This document shows positions 1 to 7,230 of a stretch of DNA of 64,000 bases, piece by piece. The translations under genes and the position numbers were made by a program. The DNA is from Butyricimonas faecihominis (GTDB taxonomy: Bacteria > Bacteroidota > Bacteroidia > Bacteroidales > Marinifilaceae). How positions within the stretch are numbered: position 1 is the first letter of the stretch; every line of letters begins with the position of its first letter. A model generated the notes under the pieces. The model saw nothing but the letters and a program-made list of their open reading frames with translations. It did no database searches and had not been told where the DNA came from. Location of the stretch: NCBI RefSeq assembly GCF_033096445.1, contig NZ_AP028155.1, positions 3,601,880 through 3,665,879 of the forward strand, read 5' to 3'.

Positions 1-77
1 TGGCATTTTTGTCGTGTACATTTACGAGGAATAAAATAGAATAGATTTCTTTGAATATCAGAAAAATAATTGTATTT

Positions 78-112
78 TGGACAAATTTAAACTGCAACTT
101 TAAATTTGTCCA
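78..112. repeat. Perfect 14-bp inverted repeat upstream of symporter
   Basis: The arms at 78-91 and 99-112 are exact reverse complements around a 7-nt loop. There is no T-run after the stem, so a terminator is not obvious. It lies about 75 bp before the -7-like box of the symporter gene, where it could be an operator or the 3' end of an upstream transcript that starts outside the window. Confidence 0.5.
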
Positions 113-185
113 GTTTGATCCTGTTCTTATATTCGAAAATACTTGTTTCATGGAGTATTTAATTCCACTATACCGGAATAAACAC

Positions 186-193
186 TATCTTTG
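186..193 (+). promoter_or_regulatory. -7 promoter box for symporter
   Basis: TATCTTTG matches the Bacteroidetes -7 consensus TAnnTTTG and ends 18 nt before the GTG start of the symporter. No clear TTTG -33 box lies at the expected distance, so this is a half-match. Confidence 0.45.
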
Positions 194-211
194 TCGTGGA
201 ATTAAAAGAAA

Positions 212-1669
212 GTGCCTGTGTCCACGAGTTTAGTTTTAACGGTTTTACTGGCTTATTTTTTATTGTTGATCTTGGTTGGCTTCGTGACAACTAGGAAAGT
301 CAATAGTGAGATGTTTTTTACCGCGAATCGGAATTCGCCTTGGTATTTGGTGGCTTTCGGGATGATCGGGACAACGCTTTCCGGGGTGACTTTTATCTCG
401 ATCCCCGGGGAGGTCGGTAACACGCATTGGACTTATCTGACCTTGGTTTTCGGTAATTGCGTGGGGTATATCGTGATTGCACTCGTGCTTTTGCCTTTGT
501 TTTACAGGCAGAATCTGGTTTCTATTTATTCTTGGTTGGGAACTCGTTTCGGGGAGAAGGCCCGGTTGACGGGTTCTTTCTTTTTTATCGTGTCACAATT
601 GGTGGGTGCGTCTTTCCGGTTATTCTTGGTCGTCGGTGTGTTACAACTGGCTTTCTTTGATGCCATAGGTGTGCCTTTCTGGCTGACCGTGTTTATCACG
701 ATTGCTTTCGTGTGGATTTATACCGTGCGAGGCGGGATCAAGACGATCGTTTGGACCGATACGTTACAAACCGTGTTTATTCTGATCTCTGTCGGTTTGA
801 CAATCGTGGTGGTAAACAAGGCGCTGGATTTCAATTTTTCTTCGGCTATTGCAGCTATAAAAGAGAGCCCTCTTTCCAGAGTGTTTGACTTTGACTGGCG
901 GTCGGGACAGAATACGGTGAAACAGTTTTTGGCAGGAGTGGCGATCACAGTTTGCCTGAATGGGTTGGATCAGAATATGATGCAGAAGAATCTGACTTGT
1001 CGTTCCTTACGAGATTGTAAGACAAATATGTTTTCATTTTCTTTTTTATTCTTGGTGACGAACGTGTTGTTTTTGATGCTGGGAGCCTTGCTTTACATAT
1101 ATGCAGAAAGGGAAGGTATCGTGTTACCCGGTAAATCTGATGACGTGTTTCCCTTCCTTTCCCTGAATTATTTCGGGGCTACGGCCGGTTTGTTTTTCCT
1201 GTTGGGTATAACTGCCGCGGCCTATTCTTCGGTTGATTCCTCATTGACTGCTTTAACGACCTCTTTCTGTATTGATTTCTTGAAAATAGATCCGGGAAAT
1301 AAGGAGGAGAAGAAAAAGCGGATCGGGGTGCATATCGTATTTTCGTTATTAATGATTTTCGTGGTTGTACTCTTCCGGGAATTGAATAATTCGAGTGTAA
1401 TATCGTCTCTTTTTAAAGCGGTAGGCTACACGTATGGGCCTCTTCTAGGGCTTTTCACGTTTGGTTTGACGACAAAATATCAGGTACGGGAGAAATATCT
1501 TCCTTGGGTGTGTTTGCTTTCACCGGTGATCTCCTACGTGGTGAATTGTTACTCGGAACAACTTCTTTTCGGGTATAAATTTGGTTTCGAGATTCTCCTG
1601 TTTAACGGGCTGCTTTGTTATCTTGGGTTGTTACTTATTCGAGACAAGCATCTAACACGGAGGGCGTGA
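212..1669 (+). CDS. Sodium:solute symporter (SSS family)
   Basis: Inner-membrane secondary transporter expected to couple Na+ entry to uptake of a sugar, amino acid or other small solute; the substrate cannot be read from the sequence. The 485 residues are nearly all hydrophobic helices, about 13 of them, which is the usual SSS length. Residues 31-60 match the conserved first loop and TM2 start (SEMFFTANRNSPW, then a GTTLSGVTF stretch), and residues 174-186 (GGIKTIVWTDTLQ) resemble the SSS signature. Translation starts at GTG 212, preceded by an A/G-rich stretch; the next in-frame methionine would cut into TM1. It stands alone with its own promoter and is followed by the unrelated AbiE pair. 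Confidence 0.9.
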   Translation: MPVSTSLVLTVLLAYFLLLILVGFVTTRKVNSEMFFTANRNSPWYLVAFGMIGTTLSGVTFISIPGEVGNTHWTYLTLVFGNCVGYIVIALVLLPLFYRQNLVSIYSWLGTRFGEKARLTGSFFFIVSQLVGASFRLFLVVGVLQLAFFDAIGVPFWLTVFITIAFVWIYTVRGGIKTIVWTDTLQTVFILISVGLTIVVVNKALDFNFSSAIAAIKESPLSRVFDFDWRSGQNTVKQFLAGVAITVCLNGLDQNMMQKNLTCRSLRDCKTNMFSFSFLFLVTNVLFLMLGALLYIYAEREGIVLPGKSDDVFPFLSLNYFGATAGLFFLLGITAAAYSSVDSSLTALTTSFCIDFLKIDPGNKEEKKKRIGVHIVFSLLMIFVVVLFRELNNSSVISSLFKAVGYTYGPLLGLFTFGLTTKYQVREKYLPWVCLLSPVISYVVNCYSEQLLFGYKFGFEILLFNGLLCYLGLLLIRDKHLTRRA

Positions 1670-1757
1670 TGAGGACGACAACTGTGATGATGTAGGCGAT
1701 TCCGGTATAGATGGATGCTTTTATGGCATTATTTTGAACAGAAAAACGTGTGTGATA

Positions 1758-1788
1758 TGTTTTTGTATTCAAAAAATAGCTATCTTTA
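1758..1788 (+). promoter_or_regulatory. Promoter of AbiE pair, start codon almost at TSS
   Basis: TATCTTTA at 1781-1788 resembles TAnnTTTG, with a weak TGTT at 1758-1761 exactly 19 nt upstream. The preferred ATG of the antitoxin (1793) follows only 4 nt after the box, so the mRNA would be leaderless or nearly so. Confidence 0.5.
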
Positions 1789-1792
1789 CACT

Positions 1793-2419
1793 ATGAATAA
1801 TCCATTACGACGATTGGGTAATATACCTGTAACGGTTTCTGCGTTGGAATCCCTTTTCCCTCATATCAAGAGAGGAAACCAAAAAGTCAGGTTACTTGAG
1901 CGAGATAAGCAAATCATTCGTCTCAAAAGGGGGCTTTACGTGTGCAATCCGGAGATAACAGGTAAGATTTTATCAACAGAATTGATAGCCAATCATCTTT
2001 ATGCACCTTCGTATGTTTCCATGTCATCGGCCCTGCGTTATTACGGCTTGATACCGGAAACGGTGTACACGAAGCAATCAATGACTCTGAAACATTCTAG
2101 AGATTTTGATACACCTTTGGGAAGGTTTGAATATACGAATATCTCAAGAGAGGCATTTTCAGTAGGCTTGACTAGTATGAAAAAAGAAGATTATGCTTTT
2201 GTAATGGCAACTCCCGAAAAGGCATTGTGTGATTTGATAGCAAACTCACCCAAAGTAAATCTCCGTTATCTGAAGGATGCTGAAATTTATTTGGAAGAGG
2301 ATATTCGGATGGAATTGGAGGAATTCAAACAGATGGACGCTGAAATATTTGAGGAATATATAAAGGTCGGCAAAAAGGCTGAGTCGATACGAACATTGCT
2401 AAAATTGATGAGGAAATGA
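1793..2419 (+). CDS. AbiEi-like antitoxin (type IV TA system)
   Basis: Likely antitoxin and transcriptional repressor of the AbiE toxin-antitoxin/phage-abortive pair. The 208-residue protein begins with a winged-helix-like segment (residues 1-35, PVTVSALESLF) and continues with an AbiEi-type domain containing APSYVSMSSALRYYGLIPE and a basic C-terminus. The reading frame stays open to an ATG at 1715, but ATG 1793 fits the family N-terminus and follows the predicted promoter, so it is preferred. The gene overlaps the toxin gene by 4 nt (ATGA), indicating translational coupling. Family assignment is by motif and by partner; no alignment was run. Confidence 0.85.
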   Translation: MNNPLRRLGNIPVTVSALESLFPHIKRGNQKVRLLERDKQIIRLKRGLYVCNPEITGKILSTELIANHLYAPSYVSMSSALRYYGLIPETVYTKQSMTLKHSRDFDTPLGRFEYTNISREAFSVGLTSMKKEDYAFVMATPEKALCDLIANSPKVNLRYLKDAEIYLEEDIRMELEEFKQMDAEIFEEYIKVGKKAESIRTLLKLMRK

Positions 2420-3243
2420 AAAATGATATTTACGACGATATGCTTTCTGCATACGATTTATCTACCGAACAACAGAAGCGGAATGCCATTTTTGAGGTAA
2501 ACCAGCAGGTGATACTTGCTGGGCTTTATAATGGTGGCTTTTTTGATGTTGCAACTTTTTACGGGGGTACTTGCCTTCGGATTTTTCATGGTCTTCAGCG
2601 TTTTAGTGAAGATATGGATTTTTCTCTTCTTGTTCCTGATGATAAGTTCGATTTCACAAAATACTTTCAACCTATAATAGATGAGTTCGCTATTGTGGGA
2701 AGAGACGTGGAGATTAAAAAGAAAGACAAAAAGAATTTTGGAAAAGTAGAGTCTGCCTTTTTGAAAGATAATACGGATGTTTATGATATTTCTTTTCGGA
2801 CGGATAAATCTATAAAAATAAAGATTGAGGTTGATACCCAACCTCCTTTGAAGTTTAGAACCGAGCAGAAACTTCTTTTACAACCTCATTCTTTTATGAC
2901 ACGTTGTTTCGTTCTTCCTGATTTGTTTGCCGGAAAAATGCATGCATTGGTTTACCGGGCATGGAAAAATCGGGTGAAAGGTCGTGATTGGTATGATTTT
3001 GAATGGTATGTCCGTCACAATATACCTCTAGGCTTTACACATCTTGCCGAGCGTACGTTCTTGTTTAATAATGAAAAGATAGAGCATGATGCTTTCATTA
3101 CTCAATTGAAGGACAGGTTGGTTTCGGCAGATATCAATCAGGTAAAAAGTGATGTGTTGCCTTTCGTCAAGAATCCCAAAGAATTGGATATTTGGTCAAA
3201 TGATTATTTTGTCCAGCTGGCGGATAGGGTGAAATTTGAATAA
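2416..3243 (+). CDS. AbiEii/AbiGii-family nucleotidyltransferase toxin
   Basis: Predicted toxin of the AbiE pair: a DUF1814 nucleotidyltransferase-fold protein of 275 residues, normal for the family. AbiEii proteins are reported to be nucleotide-binding toxins that halt growth. Residues 49-70 carry the fold signature YGGTCLRIF, then RFSEDMDFS, where the two Asp residues should bind metal; residues 165-185 carry the conserved LFAGKMHALVYR segment. It overlaps the antitoxin gene by 4 nt. Nothing looks truncated, so the pair is probably functional and may act in phage defence or as an addiction module. Confidence 0.9.
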   Translation: MKNDIYDDMLSAYDLSTEQQKRNAIFEVNQQVILAGLYNGGFFDVATFYGGTCLRIFHGLQRFSEDMDFSLLVPDDKFDFTKYFQPIIDEFAIVGRDVEIKKKDKKNFGKVESAFLKDNTDVYDISFRTDKSIKIKIEVDTQPPLKFRTEQKLLLQPHSFMTRCFVLPDLFAGKMHALVYRAWKNRVKGRDWYDFEWYVRHNIPLGFTHLAERTFLFNNEKIEHDAFITQLKDRLVSADINQVKSDVLPFVKNPKELDIWSNDYFVQLADRVKFE

Positions 3244-3369
3244 AGATATGTTATGGATGAGTGAGGCGTAGAAAACAACTGTTCATTTTTGAGTTCTCTC
3301 TAGGACTCCCGCTAGGATAATGGATTTTATGAATTTTCAGAACCGTGGGTTATGGATTTATAAATGAAA

Positions 3370-3604
3370 GAGAGTGTGTCAAAAGTCATTTTTCAAACTC
3401 CCTCCCGGCTTCGCCGTACTCCCTCTATAAACAGAGGGAGAGTTGAAATACTCCCTGTTTTTGGTAAGAATCACCAGCTCCTCCTCTGTTCTCCCTCCCC
3501 ATCCCCCCTTCGGGGTACTTCCCCTCAGGCAGGGGAAGAAAGAGGTGGCACGAAGTGACGGAGGAGTTTTTTTGAGGATAAAATACCTTTTGACACACCC
3601 TCTC
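3370..3604. repeat. MITE-like palindromic element with terminal inverted repeats
   Basis: The ends at 3374-3385 (GTGTGTCAAAAG) and 3587-3598 are perfect 12-bp inverted copies, extendable to about 16 bp with one gap. Inside are several short palindromes, for example CTCCCTC...GAGGGAG near 3418-3440 and TTCCCCT...AGGGGAA near 3519-3540. The short ORFs here encode low-complexity proline/serine peptides and are not credible genes. No transposase is present. A related, truncated-looking repeat lies at 38551-38706. The rest of 3244-3621 holds no gene. Confidence 0.6.
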
Positions 3605-3621
3605 GTTTTTATTGAATTTAT

Positions 3622-4341
3622 TTATTGATGTGGTGGAACTTCAATCAGTAATACCCGTGATTTTTCGGTCGCCTTGAATTCGACTTCATCGGTATCATAT
3701 ACTCCTACTCCATCACGGCGTTTCAAGGTTAGGTCCTTTAGCTCGATACTTCCTTCAATGATAAAGATATACACGCCCAAGCTCTCCTTTGATTTCATCT
3801 TGTAGAGTTGTAAAGAATCCTTGTCCAAGTCGGCAATCGAGAACCAAGCTTGTTGATAAATCCATAATCCTTTGCCGTTACCGGGATAAGGAGATACGAT
3901 CTCGCTGATCTCATTCTTGCGGATTAAATCGGAAATCACGGCGTTCTCGTATCGTGGCGGCACGTTTTGCTTGTTCGGGAATACCCAGATTTGCAGGAAT
4001 TCACTAGGCCGATCGTCATTCCGGTTGTATTCACTATGCATGATGCCTGTTCCGGCACTCATCACTTGAATTTCACCTTCTTTGATCGTGTCCTTGTGTT
4101 TTAGGCTGTCCTGATGTTCCAAGTCGCCTTTCAAGGGGATGGAAATGACTTCCATGTTTTTATGAGGATGTAGGTCAAATCCGGTACCTCCTTCTATCCG
4201 GTCATCGTTAAGTACGCGTAACGCCCCGAAATGAATGCGTTGTGGATTGTAATAGTCTGCGAAACTAAAGGTGTGATGGGTTTTTAACCATCCGTGGTCG
4301 AAGAAACCGCGACTCTCGGCTTTATGTAGTATTGTTTTCAT
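3622..4341 (-). CDS. Pirin family protein
   Basis: Cupin-fold iron-binding protein of the pirin family, 239 residues from the preferred start. Some pirins are quercetin dioxygenases; others act as redox sensors, and the role here is unknown. The N-terminus (FFDHGWLKTHHTFSFADYY) is the family hallmark. The metal site is expected from HPHKNMEV and the His of the GTGIMHSE motif. The frame is open for 31 more residues upstream, but the ATG at 4341 is preceded by an A/G-rich site and matches the family start. It is the only gene on the minus strand in the first 42 kb. Confidence 0.92.
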   Translation of the reverse strand: MKTILHKAESRGFFDHGWLKTHHTFSFADYYNPQRIHFGALRVLNDDRIEGGTGFDLHPHKNMEVISIPLKGDLEHQDSLKHKDTIKEGEIQVMSAGTGIMHSEYNRNDDRPSEFLQIWVFPNKQNVPPRYENAVISDLIRKNEISEIVSPYPGNGKGLWIYQQAWFSIADLDKDSLQLYKMKSKESLGVYIFIIEGSIELKDLTLKRRDGVGVYDTDEVEFKATEKSRVLLIEVPPHQ

Positions 4342-4533
4342 AGTCTTTTTTATTTTGTGTGCATAATTATTATTATATACGGGAAAAATGATATAAAGGT
4401 TATAAATGGGATCTTTCAATTTTTTGTTTACCAAAAATACGTGTTATCCTATTGTAAGTCGAGTGATAAAAGGCTCTGATAAGTTATTTGCGCTTACAAT
4501 CTGCGAGGTAATATAAAATATATATAAGTTTTG

Positions 4534-4565
4534 TTTGCTTTTTGTTTTAAAAATAAATATTTTTG
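4534..4565 (+). promoter_or_regulatory. Promoter for fimbrial operon
   Basis: TTTG at 4534-4537 and TATTTTTG at 4558-4565 are separated by 20 nt, a near-perfect Bacteroidetes promoter. It would give a 5' leader of about 215 nt to the small ORF at 4790 and about 465 nt to the first DUF3575 gene. The rest of 4342-4789 is AT-rich and holds no gene. Confidence 0.6.
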
Positions 4566-4705
4566 TGTGTCTAAAATCGAAGGATTATTGATTAATCCTA
4601 ATTTTTTATTTCCCCAAAATTCATATTTCATTTAAAATTCGATTATTCAGTTAGTTATTTATTTGTACTTTCTGTTCTCAGGCTTAACATATCGCTAAAA
4701 AGACG

Positions 4706-4733
4706 ATATCATTAAACCTTCGTTTAATGATAT
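4706..4733 (+). other. 12-bp perfect hairpin in fimbrial leader
   Basis: The arms 4706-4717 and 4722-4733 pair perfectly around a CUUC loop. The stem is followed by ATAAAAACAG rather than a T-run, so it is a weak terminator at best. It could stabilise the mRNA or act as an attenuator or operator. Confidence 0.5.
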
Positions 4734-4789
4734 AAAAACAGAATGATTATCCGTGATTTCATGCCCGTTTTGCGGCTTGTTTGTTCTAA

Positions 4790-5029
4790 ATGTTTCGCAT
4801 CTTTCAAAATAGTTATCATATGAGTATCGTGTTGTTAAAAATATGGCAATCAGAGAATAAATCGATCTATTATGAACTGTCCAAGAAATATAATGTTCCT
4901 GTAAAACATGTCTACAAGCTGGTACATGGCAAAAAGGTCAAATTAAAAATGAATTCTTATTTGGTGCTGTTAGAGCTGAGAAACAGAAATATAATTCGAA
5001 GTTTTGTATTAACCAGTCAATTTAAATGA
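4790..5029 (+). CDS. Small putative helix-turn-helix protein
   Basis: A 79-residue basic protein that I do not recognise; an internal ATG at 4820 would give 69 residues. The middle (YYELSKKYNVPVKHVYKLV) has the spacing and hydrophobic pattern of a helix-turn-helix like those of small DNA-binding proteins. It sits 9 bp before the first DUF3575 gene in the same direction, so it may be cotranscribed and regulate the fimbrial operon. It could also be a chance ORF: it is short, AT-rich and lacks a clear ribosome-binding site. Confidence 0.45.
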   Translation: MFRIFQNSYHMSIVLLKIWQSENKSIYYELSKKYNVPVKHVYKLVHGKKVKLKMNSYLVLLELRNRNIIRSFVLTSQFK

Positions 5030-5038
5030 AACATAGGA

Positions 5039-5602
5039 ATGAAAAAAAAATGGATTGTTATTACAATATTATTCTCGTGCCTGCCGTTTTGCCGGGTTAA
5101 TGCTCAGACGATTGCCGTGAAGACAAACGTCTTGCCTTGGATGACGGGAACTTTAAATCTTGGTGGTGAAATGCGATGTGGTGAATGGTACAGTTTGGAA
5201 ATGAATTTGAATTATAACCCATGGACTTGGGGGGATAATAAAAAGATGAAACACGTCTTGATTCGCCCCTCGTTCAAGAGATGGTTCCGGGGCGTGTATG
5301 ACGGTGGTTTCGTGGGGGTGCAAATGTATTATAGCCGGTTTAATATCGGGGGAATGCCACTCTTTAACGTGTTGAAAAAGCACCGTTATCAAGGGAGTGT
5401 GGTTGGGGGTGGTTTTTCCTGTGGTTACCAGTGGCCGATCAGTGCAAGCTGGAGTATCGAAACCTCTCTGGCGGCAGGATATGTTCGATTGAATTTTAAG
5501 CAATACGGTCCGGCAAAAGGAGATTTGTTACAAGATAAGCGTAAAGAGAATTATTGGGGAGTCACGCATGTCGGGGTATCATTTGTGTATTTTATTCAGT
5601 AA
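5039..5602 (+). CDS. DUF3575 family protein, fimbrial locus
   Basis: Exported protein of 187 residues with a signal peptide (residues 1-22, cut after VNAQ). The mature start AVKTNVLPWMTGTLNLGGE and the aromatic, beta-rich remainder ending in FVYFIQ fit DUF3575, a small outer-membrane beta-barrel-like family commonly found with Mfa-type fimbriae. It pairs with the downstream DUF3868 gene (12-bp gap), and this pair is repeated immediately afterwards. Role in the cell: probably outer membrane, in fimbrial assembly or display. That role is inferred from context only. Confidence 0.8.
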   Translation: MKKKWIVITILFSCLPFCRVNAQTIAVKTNVLPWMTGTLNLGGEMRCGEWYSLEMNLNYNPWTWGDNKKMKHVLIRPSFKRWFRGVYDGGFVGVQMYYSRFNIGGMPLFNVLKKHRYQGSVVGGGFSCGYQWPISASWSIETSLAAGYVRLNFKQYGPAKGDLLQDKRKENYWGVTHVGVSFVYFIQ

Positions 5603-5614
5603 AAATATTGTCTT

Positions 5615-6640
5615 ATGAAGATCCAAGTATTTGTTCTAATTATCCTGTTATGGGTGACAGGCAGAATTTCAGCCCAAGAGATTAATTGCGAAATACAGTC
5701 CCCTGTAGTCAACGTGCGTCAGGATTCTCTGGTTATTTCTTGGCATATGTTAGTGAGTGTTCCTGATCTGGAAACCCGGGGACACGTGACGCTTACCCCT
5801 ATCCTTTCCGGGCAGGGACGGCAAACGGAATTGCCTTGTATACTGGTCAATGGGAAAAGGGCTCATTTGATGTACAAACGCGAACAGATGTTACAGAAGC
5901 GCAAAAAGTCGGCAGGGGTTACCGGAGTGTATGCGGCTATAAATCCTGAAAATCAATATATCGATTATAGAACGGTAATTCCTGTCCGGGAAGGAATCTT
6001 GTCAACCTCACTTCTTTCAATTCGGGCGGAAATTTTTGATGAAAACGGTCATAAAGTCAAGTCAACGATTTTATCCTCGCGGGAAATAGAGATCGAACGG
6101 ATGGGCGGGTATGCCTCAAATCTGCCAAACGTATTGCGTGACACGACAAAGGTTGCCGACTTGCCAATAAAATCGGGTAAGAAAAGTTTCAAGGGGTGTT
6201 ATTTGGAACCGGAACGTGATGCTACCGACGAGCGGAACCAGAAGGAACTGGATTTTAGTCTGGAAGAGGCGAAAGTGATCGCGAATTTAAAGCCGCATCT
6301 ATTATCCTTGCGGGAACTTTACATGGTTGCTTTAAGCTATAAGGATGAACCGGAGAAATTCTACAAGATTATAGAGACGAGCGTGAAGATATATCCCACC
6401 AACCCGGTTGCTAATTTGAATGCGGCCAATGCGGCCATTGAACGGGGGAATATACGGATGGCGGGTATGTACTTGCAGATGGCTTTGTACGATACCATTG
6501 CTTACAAAAATTGCCGAGGGGTGTACGAATTACTGTGTGATAATACATACGAGGGAATACGTCTTCTGAAGTCAGCGAAGGCTGAGGGGTGCGAGGAGGC
6601 AGATCATAACTTGAAATTGTTTTTTGAGTTAAATCAATAA
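5615..6640 (+). CDS. DUF3868-like fimbrial accessory protein, short form
   Basis: Secreted or periplasmic protein of 341 residues with a signal peptide ending at about residue 20 (ISAQ). The first 165 residues match the N-terminal half of the gene product at 7231, including a motif of the type VNGKRAHLMYKR. The C-terminal ~110 residues share the NPVANLNAANAAIERG helical-repeat region with the paralogue. Between them it lacks the ~120-residue OmpA-like section present in the other copy. It probably works with the preceding DUF3575 protein. The short form may bind partners but not peptidoglycan. Confidence 0.72.
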   Translation: MKIQVFVLIILLWVTGRISAQEINCEIQSPVVNVRQDSLVISWHMLVSVPDLETRGHVTLTPILSGQGRQTELPCILVNGKRAHLMYKREQMLQKRKKSAGVTGVYAAINPENQYIDYRTVIPVREGILSTSLLSIRAEIFDENGHKVKSTILSSREIEIERMGGYASNLPNVLRDTTKVADLPIKSGKKSFKGCYLEPERDATDERNQKELDFSLEEAKVIANLKPHLLSLRELYMVALSYKDEPEKFYKIIETSVKIYPTNPVANLNAANAAIERGNIRMAGMYLQMALYDTIAYKNCRGVYELLCDNTYEGIRLLKSAKAEGCEEADHNLKLFFELNQ

Positions 6641-6651
6641 TTAAAACGAAC

Positions 6652-7224
6652 ATGAAAATCAAATCGATCCTTTTCTTCCTCATCCTTTTCGGAAGTATTA
6701 CGGTCCGGAGTCAGAATTTTGCGGTAAAAAGTAATTTGCTCTCTCTAGCCAACGGGGCCCTGAACGGAGGGATTGAGTATGCTTTCGGGATGAGATCGAC
6801 AGTTGATTTCTCCGGGAGTTTACGTCCATGGAAGCGAACGGAAAGATACGTGGAGCGTTATTGGTTGTTACAGGCAGAGTACCGTTACTGGACGTGCCAA
6901 AAATTTAACGGGAGTTTTTTCGGGGTATTCCTTAACGGGGCTCAATTCAATATTGGTGGGAAAGATATGTTATTGGGAAAATTCAAGTGGTTGAAAAATC
7001 ACCGTTACTCCGGCTGGTTGACAGGAGGCGGTATCTCTTACGGGTACCACCTCATTTTGAATCGACATTGGAATTTGGAGGTTTCTTTAGGGATTGGTTA
7101 CGAGTATATCCGCTACGATAAATATGCGTGTCCGGATTTGTGTGCAGCGTGGAAGGAGAGAGAAAGTTACCACTATTTCGGACCGGATAAGTTTTCTTTA
7201 AGTATAGTTTATGTTTTTAATTAA
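6652..7224 (+). CDS. DUF3575 family protein, second copy
   Basis: Paralogue of the protein encoded at 5039: 190 residues, signal peptide (residues 1-20), then AVKSNLLSLANGALNGGIE, which aligns with the first copy. Shared features include a RPWKR/YNPWTW region, FGVFLNGAQFNIGG against VGVQMYYSRFNIGG, and a KNHRYSGWLTGGGISYGY segment against KHRYQGSVVGGGFSCGY. Such conserved Tyr/Gly beta-strands suggest a small outer-membrane barrel. It is 11 bp from the previous gene and 6 bp from the next, so all belong to one operon. Confidence 0.82.
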   Translation: MKIKSILFFLILFGSITVRSQNFAVKSNLLSLANGALNGGIEYAFGMRSTVDFSGSLRPWKRTERYVERYWLLQAEYRYWTCQKFNGSFFGVFLNGAQFNIGGKDMLLGKFKWLKNHRYSGWLTGGGISYGYHLILNRHWNLEVSLGIGYEYIRYDKYACPDLCAAWKERESYHYFGPDKFSLSIVYVFN

Positions 7225-7230
7225 AGGGTT

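Noticed and set aside
51-233. 60-residue ORF at the window start
   Set aside because: It covers the perfect hairpin and the promoter of the symporter gene, has no recognisable motif and overlaps the real start.
3364-3628. Two overlapping small plus-strand ORFs (61-64 residues)
   Set aside because: They translate palindromic repeat DNA into low-complexity Pro/Ser peptides, lie inside the MITE-like element and have no start signals.
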